NCBI GenBank assembly: GCA_029062895.1
Contig: JAIDPF010000029.1
Coordinates: 1 to 57,233 of the forward strand
DNA: 57,233 nucleotides
From: Lachnospiraceae bacterium
GTDB lineage: Bacteria; Bacillota; Clostridia; Lachnospirales; Lachnospiraceae
Direction of reading: 5' to 3'
The notes beneath the pieces were generated by a model that was given only the letters and a program-made list of their open reading frames with translations, did no database searches and was not told the origin of the DNA. The position numbers were made by a program, and so were the translations under genes. This document shows, piece after piece, positions 9,501 through 17,569 of the stretch (position 1 is the stretch's first letter; each line of letters begins with the position of its first letter).

Positions 9501-10148
9501 CTATTTCACCAGCTTCTTTAGTTCCCCGATGATCTTACGGATCCGCTCATTCTCCATCCGCATACTGACCTGATTGACAATCATTCTCGCGGACAGCGGG
9601 CAGATCTCTTCCAGAACTTCCAAACCATTTTCCCTTAATGTGGAACCGGTCTCTACAATATCAACGATTACATCCGCCAGACCAACGATCGGTCCCAGTT
9701 CGACAGAACCATTTAATTTAATAATATCAACCGTCTGAAACTTCTGATTATAAAAATAATCCTTGGCGATCCGCGGATACTTGCTGGCAACCCGGATCAT
9801 CTCATGATGCTCCAACAGTTTCCGCGCAGATGCAGGTCCGCAGATGCACATTCTGCATTTTCCAAAACCAAGGTCGAGCACTTCAAATGCGCGCCTGCCC
9901 TCCTCCATGATCGTATCCTTGCCGACCACACCGATATCTGCTGCGCCATATTCCACATAAGTCGGAACATCCGGTCCCTTGGATAAAAAGAATTTTAATT
10001 TCAGTTCTTCATTCACAAAGATTAGTTTTCTTGTATTTTTATCATGCATCTCCTCGCAATTGATTCCGATCTGCTCCAATAATCCCAATGTTTTATCCGC
10101 AAGTCTCCCTTTCGTCAACGCGAAGGTGAGATACCGTTCCTGTTTCAT
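9501..10148 (-). CDS. hisG: ATP phosphoribosyltransferase, short-form catalytic subunit HisG
   Basis: HisG joins ATP and PRPP in the first step of histidine synthesis. At 215 residues it is the short form, which lacks the C-terminal regulatory domain and needs HisZ as partner; hisZ is immediately upstream. Recognisable segments are LTFALTKGRLADKTLGLLEQ, GAADIGVVGKDTIMEE and the PRPP-binding region VDIVETGSTLRENGLEV. AGGGACAGG precedes the ATG. The gap to hisZ is 25 bases. Confidence 0.95.
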   Translation of the reverse strand: MKQERYLTFALTKGRLADKTLGLLEQIGINCEEMHDKNTRKLIFVNEELKLKFFLSKGPDVPTYVEYGAADIGVVGKDTIMEEGRRAFEVLDLGFGKCRMCICGPASARKLLEHHEMIRVASKYPRIAKDYFYNQKFQTVDIIKLNGSVELGPIVGLADVIVDIVETGSTLRENGLEVLEEICPLSARMIVNQVSMRMENERIRKIIGELKKLVK

Positions 10149-10173
10149 GTTGCCTGTCCCTATGTCCTTTCCA

Positions 10174-11361
10174 TCATTCTATGATCATCTTCACCGAAGC
10201 GGCATGGTGTTTTGCCGCATTCTTCTTATAATCTTCCTCGGTTTTCCCCTCCGTATAAGGGATTGCCGCCGCCGCAATGCCTTTCCCGCGATACTCTATG
10301 ATCTGCTTCATCGCTTCTTCCCGGTGCGTTTCATCATAGACAAACCAAACCGTCTGTTCCTGAATCTCAGGTGTAAGCTTCTGCGCCGTCAGAGCGCTCA
10401 TAATATCGTCTAACAGGAACACGCATCCGATGGATGGCGCTTCCTTGCCGAATCTCGTCAGCAGACCATCATAGCGTCCTCCCTTCACGACCGCATCCCC
10501 AACTCCATACGTATATGCTTTAAATATAATGCCGGTATAATAATGGAATTTAGAAAGCATTCCAAGGTCAAAAGAAATATATTTTGCCAGTCCGTACCGT
10601 TTCTCCATCAAATCATAAACCTGTTCCAGACGTTCCAACGCAAGCAGTGACCGTTCATTTTTTATTTTCGCTTTTAAGGCATGAAGCTCCTCTATAGAAC
10701 TGATCTCTGACGCCTCAAGAAGCAGCTTGACCGTTTCCTCCGTCACCTTATGCATCGTCAGAAGTTCTTCCGCGCCAAAGTAATTCTTAGCGGAGATATT
10801 GCTTCTAAGTTCATCCAACGTTTCATCAGAAAGCGCCGCTTCCTCACAGAGCCCCTTAAAATAATTCATCTCGCCGATGCTGACCTGAAATTCTTCAAAC
10901 CCACAGGCTCTCAAACCATCAATGACCATGCAGAGCATTTCCGCATCCGCATCCACCGAAGACTCTCCGATCAACTCTGCGCCTAGCTGTGTTGTTTCTT
11001 TTAATTTTCCCTGCAGCGCCGAGCCATTGGTGAATACATTGCCCTCATAACTAAGACGGATCGGCACTGCATCATCCATAAAATATTTGGCGGCACATCT
11101 TGCGATCGACGGGGTAAAGTCTGGGCGCAGTACCAACGTATTGCCTTCCTTATCGAAAAATTTATACAATTCCCTTGAAGGGGTTGTTCCGACTTCCCTG
11201 CTGAAAATATCAAAGAACTCAAAGGTCGGCGTCTGAATGTCCTCATATCCATATAGGGAAAGACACTTATGAAGATCTTCTTTCACCTTCCTCTTTCTTG
11301 CAAGCTCCATTCCATAAATATCCCTGACACCCTCCGGTGTATGTATCATTCTGTTTGTCAT
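10174..11361 (-). CDS. hisZ: ATP phosphoribosyltransferase regulatory subunit HisZ
   Basis: A 395-residue paralogue of histidyl-tRNA synthetase that lacks tRNA-charging function and forms the hetero-oligomeric, histidine-sensitive HisG-HisZ enzyme. HisRS-like motif 2 (REVGTTPSRELYKFFDKEGNTLVLRPDFT) and a late KGGRYDGLLTRFG motif are visible. The assignment to HisZ rather than HisS rests on the adjacent short hisG and the divergent C-terminus. The ATG at 11361 has GGAGG six bases upstream. It is the first gene of the histidine operon, about 50 bases from a promoter at 11412-11440. Confidence 0.92.
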   Translation of the reverse strand: MTNRMIHTPEGVRDIYGMELARKRKVKEDLHKCLSLYGYEDIQTPTFEFFDIFSREVGTTPSRELYKFFDKEGNTLVLRPDFTPSIARCAAKYFMDDAVPIRLSYEGNVFTNGSALQGKLKETTQLGAELIGESSVDADAEMLCMVIDGLRACGFEEFQVSIGEMNYFKGLCEEAALSDETLDELRSNISAKNYFGAEELLTMHKVTEETVKLLLEASEISSIEELHALKAKIKNERSLLALERLEQVYDLMEKRYGLAKYISFDLGMLSKFHYYTGIIFKAYTYGVGDAVVKGGRYDGLLTRFGKEAPSIGCVFLLDDIMSALTAQKLTPEIQEQTVWFVYDETHREEAMKQIIEYRGKGIAAAAIPYTEGKTEEDYKKNAAKHHAASVKMIIE

Positions 11362-11411
11362 TTCAATCCTCCATGAACCATACCTTTCGGTAATCCGCAA
11401 AACACTTTAAC

Positions 11412-11440
11412 AGTATAGCATATCTATCCATAAATTAAAA
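11412..11440 (-). promoter_or_regulatory. Probable SigA promoter of the his operon
   Basis: On the minus strand TTTTAA (11435-11440), a 17-base spacer and TATACT (11412-11417) precede hisZ. TGC directly before the -10 gives an extended -10, which compensates for the weak -35. The distance to the hisZ ATG is about 50 bases, leaving no room for a T-box leader. Confidence 0.6.
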
Positions 11441-11469
11441 TCCTAAAAGTGAACACGCAAAACTTCCTA

Positions 11470-12489
11470 TCACCAGAAATATTCCGGCATCGGACATTCG
11501 ATACTTATGCCGGATATCCCGCCGGATTTTTCCGGCAGCTGCGGAAAGGCAATCCTTCCGGCATGGAGCATCTGCACTTTCTTTATGCTTCCATCCGGGC
11601 TCCGGTAAGGATGCCCTCCATATTTAAGATCGCCCGCAAGAGGATGTCCAATGGAAGCCAAATGTGCTCTGATCTGATGTGTCTTGCCGGTGATCAGCTC
11701 CACCTCTAACAAGGTAAACCCATCTTTATGCTCCAAGGTACGATAGTTCGTCTCAATCTTTGAAACGTCACTCCGATACTCTTTAGGGATTTCTGCCATG
11801 TCATGATATACTGTCACCTGATTGGACTGTCGGTCTTTATATAAAAATCCCGCCATATGATCCATAGTCGCATCTTCGTTACTCCCTGATGTCTGAAGTT
11901 TTCCTTCTACCACCGCATAATAATATTTCTTAAGTTTGTGCTCTTTGATCATATCAGTCACCAGACGGCTCCCTGCATACGTCTTAGCTCCGATCACGAT
12001 ACCGCTGGTGTTGCGATCCAAACGGTTACAAACAGATGGTCGGTAATGTGATAGTTCCACAGACTGCCCTCCTGCTAGAAGATATCCCGTAATCCATTCA
12101 TTTAAGGAAATACTTTCCGGCTGATCCTGCTGACTCAAGACGCCCGCCGGTTTATGAAGGAAGATCAGATCATCCGTTTCCCAGATGACCTTAATATCTT
12201 TTAATTCCCGGTATGCTTTCCCATAGATCTTTAACATATCGTTACTTCTCGAAAGATCTTTGCATACCGCTCCTTTCATTTCCTCAAATGTCTCATCGGA
12301 AAAAAACACTCTGATCGTATCCTGCGCCTGCAGCAGTTCTTTCCCTTCCGCCTTTTTCCCGTTCAAAACAATATTTTTCCGGCGCAGCATTTTATATAAA
12401 AAGCCTGTCCCGGCGGCACGGAAATATTTTTTTAAGAATTTGTCCAGACGCTGTCCGGCGTCTTTTTCCTGTATGATGATCTCTTTCAT
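11470..12489 (-). CDS. RluA-family pseudouridine synthase with S4 domain
   Basis: A 339-residue RNA pseudouridine synthase. Residues 1-65 form an S4 RNA-binding domain (DAGQRLDKFLKKYF, RRKNIVLNGKKAEGKE). The catalytic domain follows, with the family motif RLDRNTSGIVIGAKT carrying the catalytic Asp, and a late GKTHQIRAHLASIGHPLAGDLKYGG segment typical of RluC/RluD. The target uridine, probably in 23S rRNA, cannot be told from sequence. The start has no clear Shine-Dalgarno sequence; the upstream stop is only 10 bases away, so translational coupling is likely. Confidence 0.9.
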   Translation of the reverse strand: MKEIIIQEKDAGQRLDKFLKKYFRAAGTGFLYKMLRRKNIVLNGKKAEGKELLQAQDTIRVFFSDETFEEMKGAVCKDLSRSNDMLKIYGKAYRELKDIKVIWETDDLIFLHKPAGVLSQQDQPESISLNEWITGYLLAGGQSVELSHYRPSVCNRLDRNTSGIVIGAKTYAGSRLVTDMIKEHKLKKYYYAVVEGKLQTSGSNEDATMDHMAGFLYKDRQSNQVTVYHDMAEIPKEYRSDVSKIETNYRTLEHKDGFTLLEVELITGKTHQIRAHLASIGHPLAGDLKYGGHPYRSPDGSIKKVQMLHAGRIAFPQLPEKSGGISGISIECPMPEYFW

Positions 12490-12499
12490 AACACTTATA

Positions 12500-13132
12500 T
12501 TACAGTGACAGATTCAGCATCAGACGAAGGATTGCCTGATCTGCTTCCCTATTCTCCACTTTCTGCTCTTTTAATTCCTGCAATCTGCTTATGTACTTCT
12601 CCTGTTCAGAGAAGATCTTTATTGTAACATTTTTGTGACCATTCTGCTTTATCATGATCCGAATATGATCTTCCGCTTTTTTATAATCAAATTTTTCCCA
12701 ATCAGCAATACCAATCAGTGTTTTATTATGACAGCACATGGACAGAATCGGATAATCCTTTTCCTGACTGGTCATATAGAGATCATACACAACAAGTAAA
12801 AGATCCTCCGCTCCAGCATCCGTTTCCTCCTGATCATGATCCTTTATGTCTTTCCCATCAGGAACAACGATCTCCTGTACCGCATCATATAATCTCTGCG
12901 GGCAGCTGTACTTCTTCGCCTTGTTAAACATGATACAGGTGATCAGCTCCTTGGCTGCCGGCAAAAGACCTAATACCGCTACAATCGTCAGAAGATTATT
13001 TTTCGTTCCAGTAATAATAATCCCGATCAATAAGACCCCAAAGGATGACGCAAAAATAATCAGCGTCTTGATCAGTTCCCAGTGCATCTGTTTTTCTAAA
13101 TACCCAAAATCCCCTTTTATAATCCTATTCAA
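12500..13132 (-). CDS. Two-helix membrane protein of unknown function
   Basis: The 210-residue product has a short cytoplasmic start, two adjacent membrane helices at about residues 20-65 (LIKTLIIFASSFGVLLIGIIIT and LLTIVAVLGLLPAAKELIT), and a soluble C-terminal domain of about 140 residues with an acidic loop (DHDQEETDAGAED). I do not recognise the family. The start is a TTG with AGGAAAGGG about 14 bases upstream. It lies between an SDR gene and a pseudouridine synthase gene. Confidence 0.65.
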   Translation of the reverse strand: MNRIIKGDFGYLEKQMHWELIKTLIIFASSFGVLLIGIIITGTKNNLLTIVAVLGLLPAAKELITCIMFNKAKKYSCPQRLYDAVQEIVVPDGKDIKDHDQEETDAGAEDLLLVVYDLYMTSQEKDYPILSMCCHNKTLIGIADWEKFDYKKAEDHIRIMIKQNGHKNVTIKIFSEQEKYISRLQELKEQKVENREADQAILRLMLNLSL

Positions 13133-13179
13133 TGAAATGTTCTTATCCCTTTCCTTATACTTTCATAGTGCTGTAAGCA

Positions 13180-13941
13180 TCAATAAAACAGCCTCAGCAC
13201 AGCATCCGGCATCCACTTCGCGATCCAGTAAAGCATGCGAATCGTTCCACCATAGATCGACATCTTTTTTCCCGCTGCCGCATCGATCATCGCCTGCCTG
13301 ACAACAGCCCTTGGATTTGCCATAAAATATTTTTTAAATGGTTTCATTCCCTGATACTGCTCAGCTCTGGTAAAAAACGGGGTATTGATACAGCCGGGAC
13401 AGACGGTCATTACCCGGATACCCAATTTTTTCAATTCCTTACCAATGGCTCTTGATAAGCTGAGTACATAGCTCTTGGTCGCCGCGTAAACAGCAAAATC
13501 CGACTGCGGTAAAAACGCGGCCGCCGACGCCACATTGATCATCATGGAACCGCGATGCATATATGGAATACTAAGCTTTGTCAGTACCGTCAGCGCCTCG
13601 CAGTTTAACCGGATCATCCCCCTTAAATCCCTCGTATGCATCCGTTTGAAACTGCCAATCATCCCATAACCGGCACAATTGATCAAAAGTTCAATCTCCG
13701 GATCCTGTCGGATCAACAACTGTTCTATATAAAACATATCTTCCTTTGACGTCAGATCCGCCGGGACTATTCTGCAGGGAATCCCTGTATGACTGGTAAT
13801 CTTTTCACCCACGATCTTAAGATTCCTTTTGCCGCGCGCCACCAGCCACAATTCATCAATGTGCTTCCGGTAACATGCCGTATATAGAGCAAACCATTTT
13901 CCGATTCCCGATGATGCTCCCGTAATCAATGCGATCCGCAT
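13180..13941 (-). CDS. Short-chain dehydrogenase/reductase
   Basis: A 253-residue classical SDR. It has the NAD(P) glycine motif TGASSGIGK at residues 7-15, the NCAGYG motif near 87, a catalytic serine region (NVASAAAF) and the active-site YAATK (YxxxK) near 150. The C-terminal tail (RMLYWIAKWMPDAVLRLFY) is hydrophobic and may bind membrane. The substrate is unknown. An AAAAGGAGG sequence precedes the ATG, inside an AT-rich tandem repeat at the end of the preceding gene. Confidence 0.88.
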   Translation of the reverse strand: MRIALITGASSGIGKWFALYTACYRKHIDELWLVARGKRNLKIVGEKITSHTGIPCRIVPADLTSKEDMFYIEQLLIRQDPEIELLINCAGYGMIGSFKRMHTRDLRGMIRLNCEALTVLTKLSIPYMHRGSMMINVASAAAFLPQSDFAVYAATKSYVLSLSRAIGKELKKLGIRVMTVCPGCINTPFFTRAEQYQGMKPFKKYFMANPRAVVRQAMIDAAAGKKMSIYGGTIRMLYWIAKWMPDAVLRLFY

Positions 13942-13952
13942 AAAAAACCTCC

Positions 13953-13995
13953 TTTTAGTTTTTAAAAACTTTAGTTTTTTAAACTTTTAGTTTTA
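13953..13995. repeat. AT-rich tandem repeat, three copies of about 16 bp
   Basis: Three copies of a TTTAGTTTT-containing unit with a period near 16 bp span the end of the rsuA-like gene and the ribosome binding site of the SDR gene. The unit is part palindromic (AAACT/AGTTT). The repeat encodes the final Lys-Leu-Lys-Val of the upstream protein. Its effect on expression is unknown. Confidence 0.7.
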
Positions 13996-14680
13996 TAATT
14001 TCATCTTCCGTCAGCTTCCGATATTCTCCCGGCTTAAGCGTCTCATCCAACACAAGTTCTTTCATAGAGATCCGCTTCAGATAAACCACCCGGTTATCCA
14101 GCGCCTCAAACATCCGCTTGATCTGGTGGTATCTGCCTTCGTGAAGCGTTACATACACATGCTGCGGATGAGAAGTAAATTCTAAAACTGCAGGCATCGT
14201 CGGGTCTTCATCTCCAATGTCAATCCCTTCCTGAAACTTTCTGACTGCATCTTCCGTCACTTCTTTTTCCAATTCCACATAATACCGTTTATCAACATGC
14301 TTTGACGGCGATAACAGCTGATGAGACAATTCGCCGTCATTAGTCAGCAGCAGAAGTCCCTGGGTATCCTTGTCCAGTCTCCCAACCGGGAATAAATCAC
14401 CGGCATAAATCTCATCAATATAGGAAAGTACGGAACGCTCACCTTTTTCGTATGTTGAGGAAACGCAGCCTGCCGGTTTGTATAGCATGATATAATGATA
14501 CTTTTCATAACTTACAGTCTTTCCATCTACCGCAACCTTCGCTGTTTCTTCCTCCAGCTTGTATTCCGGACTTTTAATCACTTGTCCGTCCACCGTCGTT
14601 CTGCCGGCGCGGATCACTTTCTTGACCTCCTGTCTTGTGCCGTATTTATTTATTGCCAGAAAACGATCCAAACGCATCAT
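13979..14680 (-). CDS. RsuA-family 16S rRNA pseudouridine synthase
   Basis: A 233-residue enzyme with an N-terminal S4 domain (RLDRFLAINKYGTRQEVKKVI) and the RsuA/RluB-type catalytic motif GRLDKDTQGLLLLTNDG carrying the active-site Asp. The segment EGRYHQIKRMFEALDNRVVYLKRISM is typical of this branch. It probably modifies 16S rRNA, by analogy with RsuA (U516). GAGG lies ten bases before the first of two consecutive ATG codons. It is divergent from the ylbJ-like gene. Confidence 0.9.
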   Translation of the reverse strand: MMRLDRFLAINKYGTRQEVKKVIRAGRTTVDGQVIKSPEYKLEEETAKVAVDGKTVSYEKYHYIMLYKPAGCVSSTYEKGERSVLSYIDEIYAGDLFPVGRLDKDTQGLLLLTNDGELSHQLLSPSKHVDKRYYVELEKEVTEDAVRKFQEGIDIGDEDPTMPAVLEFTSHPQHVYVTLHEGRYHQIKRMFEALDNRVVYLKRISMKELVLDETLKPGEYRKLTEDEIIKLKV

Positions 14681-14734
14681 AAATTGGTTTCCTCATCTCA
14701 TATATTTTATCCAAGAATATTATGGAATATTATC

Positions 14735-15736
14735 ATGCCCGGTCGTTCTTTATCCAAGCGTTTTACATCGTCCATGTCCTGTCAGAATATGATCCTGCTC
14801 GTATGCTGCTTCCTATTGCTTGCTATTCTGCTCTGTTTTCCCGGTACGGCGCTACCTTTGATCCGAGAAAGCATACTGATCTGGTATCAGAGCCTTCTGC
14901 CCACATTGTTCCCGGCAATGATCCTGTCCAATATCATTCTTTATATTTTTTTAAATATCAAAAAATACCGTTTCCGCATCCCGATTCTGTCTTCCGTTTA
15001 TCACTTGGATTCTTATGGCTGTCTTGTCCTGCTTCTGGGATTCCTATGCGGCTTTCCCATCGGAGCGTATCTCTGCGCGAAACTGGTCAAAGAGCAGCGG
15101 CTCAGTCATAGGCAGGGTCAATATCTTCTTGGCTTTTGCAACAATCTAAGCCCTGTTTTTCTGATCAGCATCTATTGTCAATTGTTTCCTGTGCTGCCCA
15201 AAATTCCGGTACTGCTTTTGTTTTATGGGATTCCCTTGGTCTACGGTGGCATCCTGTCCCAATGGTCCATCCGCAGCCGGTCAAAAAAAGATACCCATGA
15301 TGCAGCAGTCATCCTTCCCCAACTTCCATCCGGCGATCAATCTGGCAGAAGTATTACGGAAATGATAGATTACGGCATTACTGACGCTCTCTCCTCCATC
15401 GTCAGGCTGGCAGGGTATATCATTTTTTTCCGCTTATTGCTTCTTCCTCTGCGGCTTTTGGAATTTGATCAGACATACGGCCTGATTCTGGGCAATCTGA
15501 TTGAAATCACCTCCGGGGTCCAGACTTACAGTCAAGATGCCGGTGCGTCGAATATCTATGACATTCTGGTTCATACTCTGCCGTTTATGACCTTCGGCGG
15601 CATCTGCTGTATCGGTCAGACGATCTGCATGATCAGAGATTCCGGATTGTCCATATTAGTTTATGTGCGTGATAAAATATTGCAGAGTGTATTATTGATT
15701 ATTATTTTACGTTTGTCACTTCCGTTTTTCGGATGA
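14735..15736 (+). CDS. YlbJ-like sporulation integral membrane protein
   Basis: A 333-residue polytopic protein with about eight hydrophobic segments. It resembles YlbJ/SpoVV, a spore-envelope transporter needed for dipicolinic acid uptake in Bacillus. The recognisable stretch is YQSLLPTLFPAMILSNIIL, with later GFPIGAYLCAKLV and FCNNLSPVFLIS in the place of family motifs. The ATG at 14735 has only a weak GGA upstream; the frame is open further 5' but that part overlaps the divergent pseudouridine synthase gene. It is one of few plus-strand genes here and ends at a bidirectional terminator. Confidence 0.75.
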   Translation: MPGRSLSKRFTSSMSCQNMILLVCCFLLLAILLCFPGTALPLIRESILIWYQSLLPTLFPAMILSNIILYIFLNIKKYRFRIPILSSVYHLDSYGCLVLLLGFLCGFPIGAYLCAKLVKEQRLSHRQGQYLLGFCNNLSPVFLISIYCQLFPVLPKIPVLLLFYGIPLVYGGILSQWSIRSRSKKDTHDAAVILPQLPSGDQSGRSITEMIDYGITDALSSIVRLAGYIIFFRLLLLPLRLLEFDQTYGLILGNLIEITSGVQTYSQDAGASNIYDILVHTLPFMTFGGICCIGQTICMIRDSGLSILVYVRDKILQSVLLIIILRLSLPFFG

Positions 15737-15748
15737 AATAAAGTACAA

Positions 15749-15775
15749 GAAACCGGTTTCGTGGAAACCGGTTTC
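15749..15775. terminator. Bidirectional terminator between convergent genes
   Basis: Two copies of the self-complementary 12-mer GAAACCGGTTTC (15749-15760 and 15764-15775) are separated by three bases and can fold into one 12-bp hairpin. It lies between convergent stop codons at 15736 and 15785, with moderately T-rich sequence beyond. Confidence 0.75.
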
Positions 15776-15784
15776 CGATATCTT

Positions 15785-16405
15785 TTATTCTTCTATTTTA
15801 GAACCCAAAAGCTCCTGCTTATTCACAGCCGGTGATTTCTGCACAGGCGGATTCAACTCGTCAAGATTGGACTGCACCTCATCCGCCACCCTATTCAAGG
15901 AATCCATCAGCTTTGTAGTATTCTTGGATGTTGCATCAAGACACTGATATATGATCTGGTGCAGATTTGCAAGCATATCCGAAAGATACTTCTGAGCCTG
16001 CTCTTTATAGTCATTTGCTTCTGCCTGTGCCTGATCAACAAGCTGCTGTCCCTGTTCATATGCTGCCTGTACGATATCATTGGCAAAATTATTCGCTCTG
16101 GATACGATCTCATTGTCACTAACCAGCTGATCTGTCTTTTCCTGCGTCTTTTTCAGCATATCCTGCGCGCGCATCGTTGCGTCACGTTCTATTTCTTCTT
16201 TATTGCTGATGATCTTACGATAACGTTCTACTTCTTCCGGAACCGCTTTTCTTAACTTTCTAAGAAGGTCCTCCATCTCCTCACGATTCACGATCACCTT
16301 ACTTGGAGAAAGTCTTGATGGTTTACAGTTATCAATATAAATCTCTATTTCCTCAATAACTGTCTCTATCTCACTTGTAGTCTTATTTCCACTTATTCTT
16401 GCCAT
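15785..16405 (-). CDS. Coiled-coil protein resembling ATP synthase subunit B/H or DivIVA
   Basis: The 206-residue soluble protein is nearly all charged helix, with a coiled coil from about residue 50 to 175 (EEVERYRKIISNKEEIERDATMR, QAQAEANDYKEQAQKYLSDML). Such proteins are often labelled vacuolar H+-ATPase subunit H or DivIVA-like by similarity of the coil alone. There is no membrane anchor and no evidence for an ATPase role. It follows coaD, so it may be cotranscribed with rsmD-coaD. Its function is not known to me. Confidence 0.65.
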   Translation of the reverse strand: MARISGNKTTSEIETVIEEIEIYIDNCKPSRLSPSKVIVNREEMEDLLRKLRKAVPEEVERYRKIISNKEEIERDATMRAQDMLKKTQEKTDQLVSDNEIVSRANNFANDIVQAAYEQGQQLVDQAQAEANDYKEQAQKYLSDMLANLHQIIYQCLDATSKNTTKLMDSLNRVADEVQSNLDELNPPVQKSPAVNKQELLGSKIEE

Positions 16406-16459
16406 CCTTATGAAAACTCCTTTCCTTCGGCCCGATCCGGATCCGGTCTGTCATGGCTG

Positions 16460-16951
16460 CTATCCATTAATCTCTTGATATCTTTTGTAGATCTTCTCCA
16501 TCACAAACGGAGGAACGCATTGCGACACGTCTCCTCCAAAGCTGGCAATCTCTTTTACTGAGGAAGAACTAAGATAGGCATACTCCAAACTTGTTGTTAA
16601 AAATACCGTGTCAAGCTCTCCACCTGATAACTTACGGTTCGTCTGTGCGATCTGTAATTCATATTCAAAATCAGTAATGGCACGCAGCCCCCTGATTGCA
16701 ATATGGACATCAATCTCCTTGGCATAATCAATCAAAAGTCCACTAAAAGACGTAATCTTTATGTTGCCGATATCTTTCGTAGCTTCCTGTAACATTTTAA
16801 CACGTTCATCAGCGGAAAACAATGGACTTTTTGCTTTATTGTTCAAAACACTGACCACCAATTCATCAAACATCGTTGACGCACGATGAATCACATCCAG
16901 ATGTCCATATGTTACCGGATCAAAACTCCCGGGATAGATCGCCTTTTTCAT
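16460..16951 (-). CDS. coaD: Phosphopantetheine adenylyltransferase CoaD
   Basis: A 163-residue enzyme that adenylylates 4'-phosphopantetheine in coenzyme A synthesis. The nucleotidyltransferase motif is [15 protein letters not shown] (TxGH), and the late [18 protein letters not shown] matches the family's ISSSxxK segment. AAAGGAG precedes the ATG. Its start overlaps the rsmD stop by one base (TAATG), so translation is coupled. Confidence 0.96.
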   Translation of the reverse strand: MKKAIYPGSFDPVTYGHLDVIHRASTMFDELVVSVLNNKAKSPLFSADERVKMLQEATKDIGNIKITSFSGLLIDYAKEIDVHIAIRGLRAITDFEYELQIAQTNRKLSGGELDTVFLTTSLEYAYLSSSSVKEIASFGGDVSQCVPPFVMEKIYKRYQEING

Positions 16952-17505
16952 TACATCTCCTTTTTTCTAAGAAATACGTGCTTGTTAGATTTATAGATCT
17001 TCTCTTTGACCAACTCGAACCCAAGTTCAGCGCAAAAGGAAAAATCCTCATCCTTCGTTTCCTCTATGATCAACAGGGTATCTTCCGTTACAGCCTTGCT
17101 TCCTGCCGCCGCCATAAGGAGCATTCGATGATATCCCTTCTGATAAGGCGGATCCGCAAATACTACATCTGCCGGTTCATGAATGCTGTACTGCAGCGCC
17201 GTCACCGCATCCTGTTTTAACACCATGGCATTTTCCATCAGCTTTGTATGTTTCAGATTCGCTTCAATACATTCAATGGCGTGCCTGTCATTCTCAACAA
17301 AATAAGCTTTCTTCGCACCTCTGCTGAGCGCTTCGATTCCGATGCCGCCGCTTCCGGAAAAGAGATCTATAAATACGCCTCCCGGCACATCATTTTGTAT
17401 CATATTAAATAACGTTTCCTTGATCCTGTCCGTTGTCGGGCGTGTATCCATACCTTCCGGCGTCTTTAATTGTAAACTTCTTGCTATTCCTGCTATGACC
17501 CGCAT
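16951..17505 (-). CDS. rsmD: 16S rRNA (guanine966-N2)-methyltransferase RsmD
   Basis: A 184-residue SAM-dependent methyltransferase. It begins [18 protein letters not shown], has the SAM-binding [20 protein letters not shown] motif, and the catalytic DPPY in [13 protein letters not shown]. RsmD methylates G966 of 16S rRNA. The rsmD-coaD pair is a conserved arrangement in Firmicutes. A good promoter lies 30-58 bases upstream. Confidence 0.95.
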   Translation of the reverse strand: MRVIAGIARSLQLKTPEGMDTRPTTDRIKETLFNMIQNDVPGGVFIDLFSGSGGIGIEALSRGAKKAYFVENDRHAIECIEANLKHTKLMENAMVLKQDAVTALQYSIHEPADVVFADPPYQKGYHRMLLMAAAGSKAVTEDTLLIIEETKDEDFSFCAELGFELVKEKIYKSNKHVFLRKKEM

Positions 17506-17534
17506 AACTGACCTCTTTTATATTCATTTCCATC

Positions 17535-17563
17535 AGCTTACCTTATCCACCATAAAATGTCAA
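17535..17563 (-). promoter_or_regulatory. SigA-type promoter for rsmD-coaD
   Basis: On the minus strand a consensus TTGACA (17558-17563), a 17-base spacer and TAAGCT (17535-17540) lie in the gap between the parC stop and the rsmD start. Confidence 0.65.
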
Positions 17564-17569
17564 TGAAAA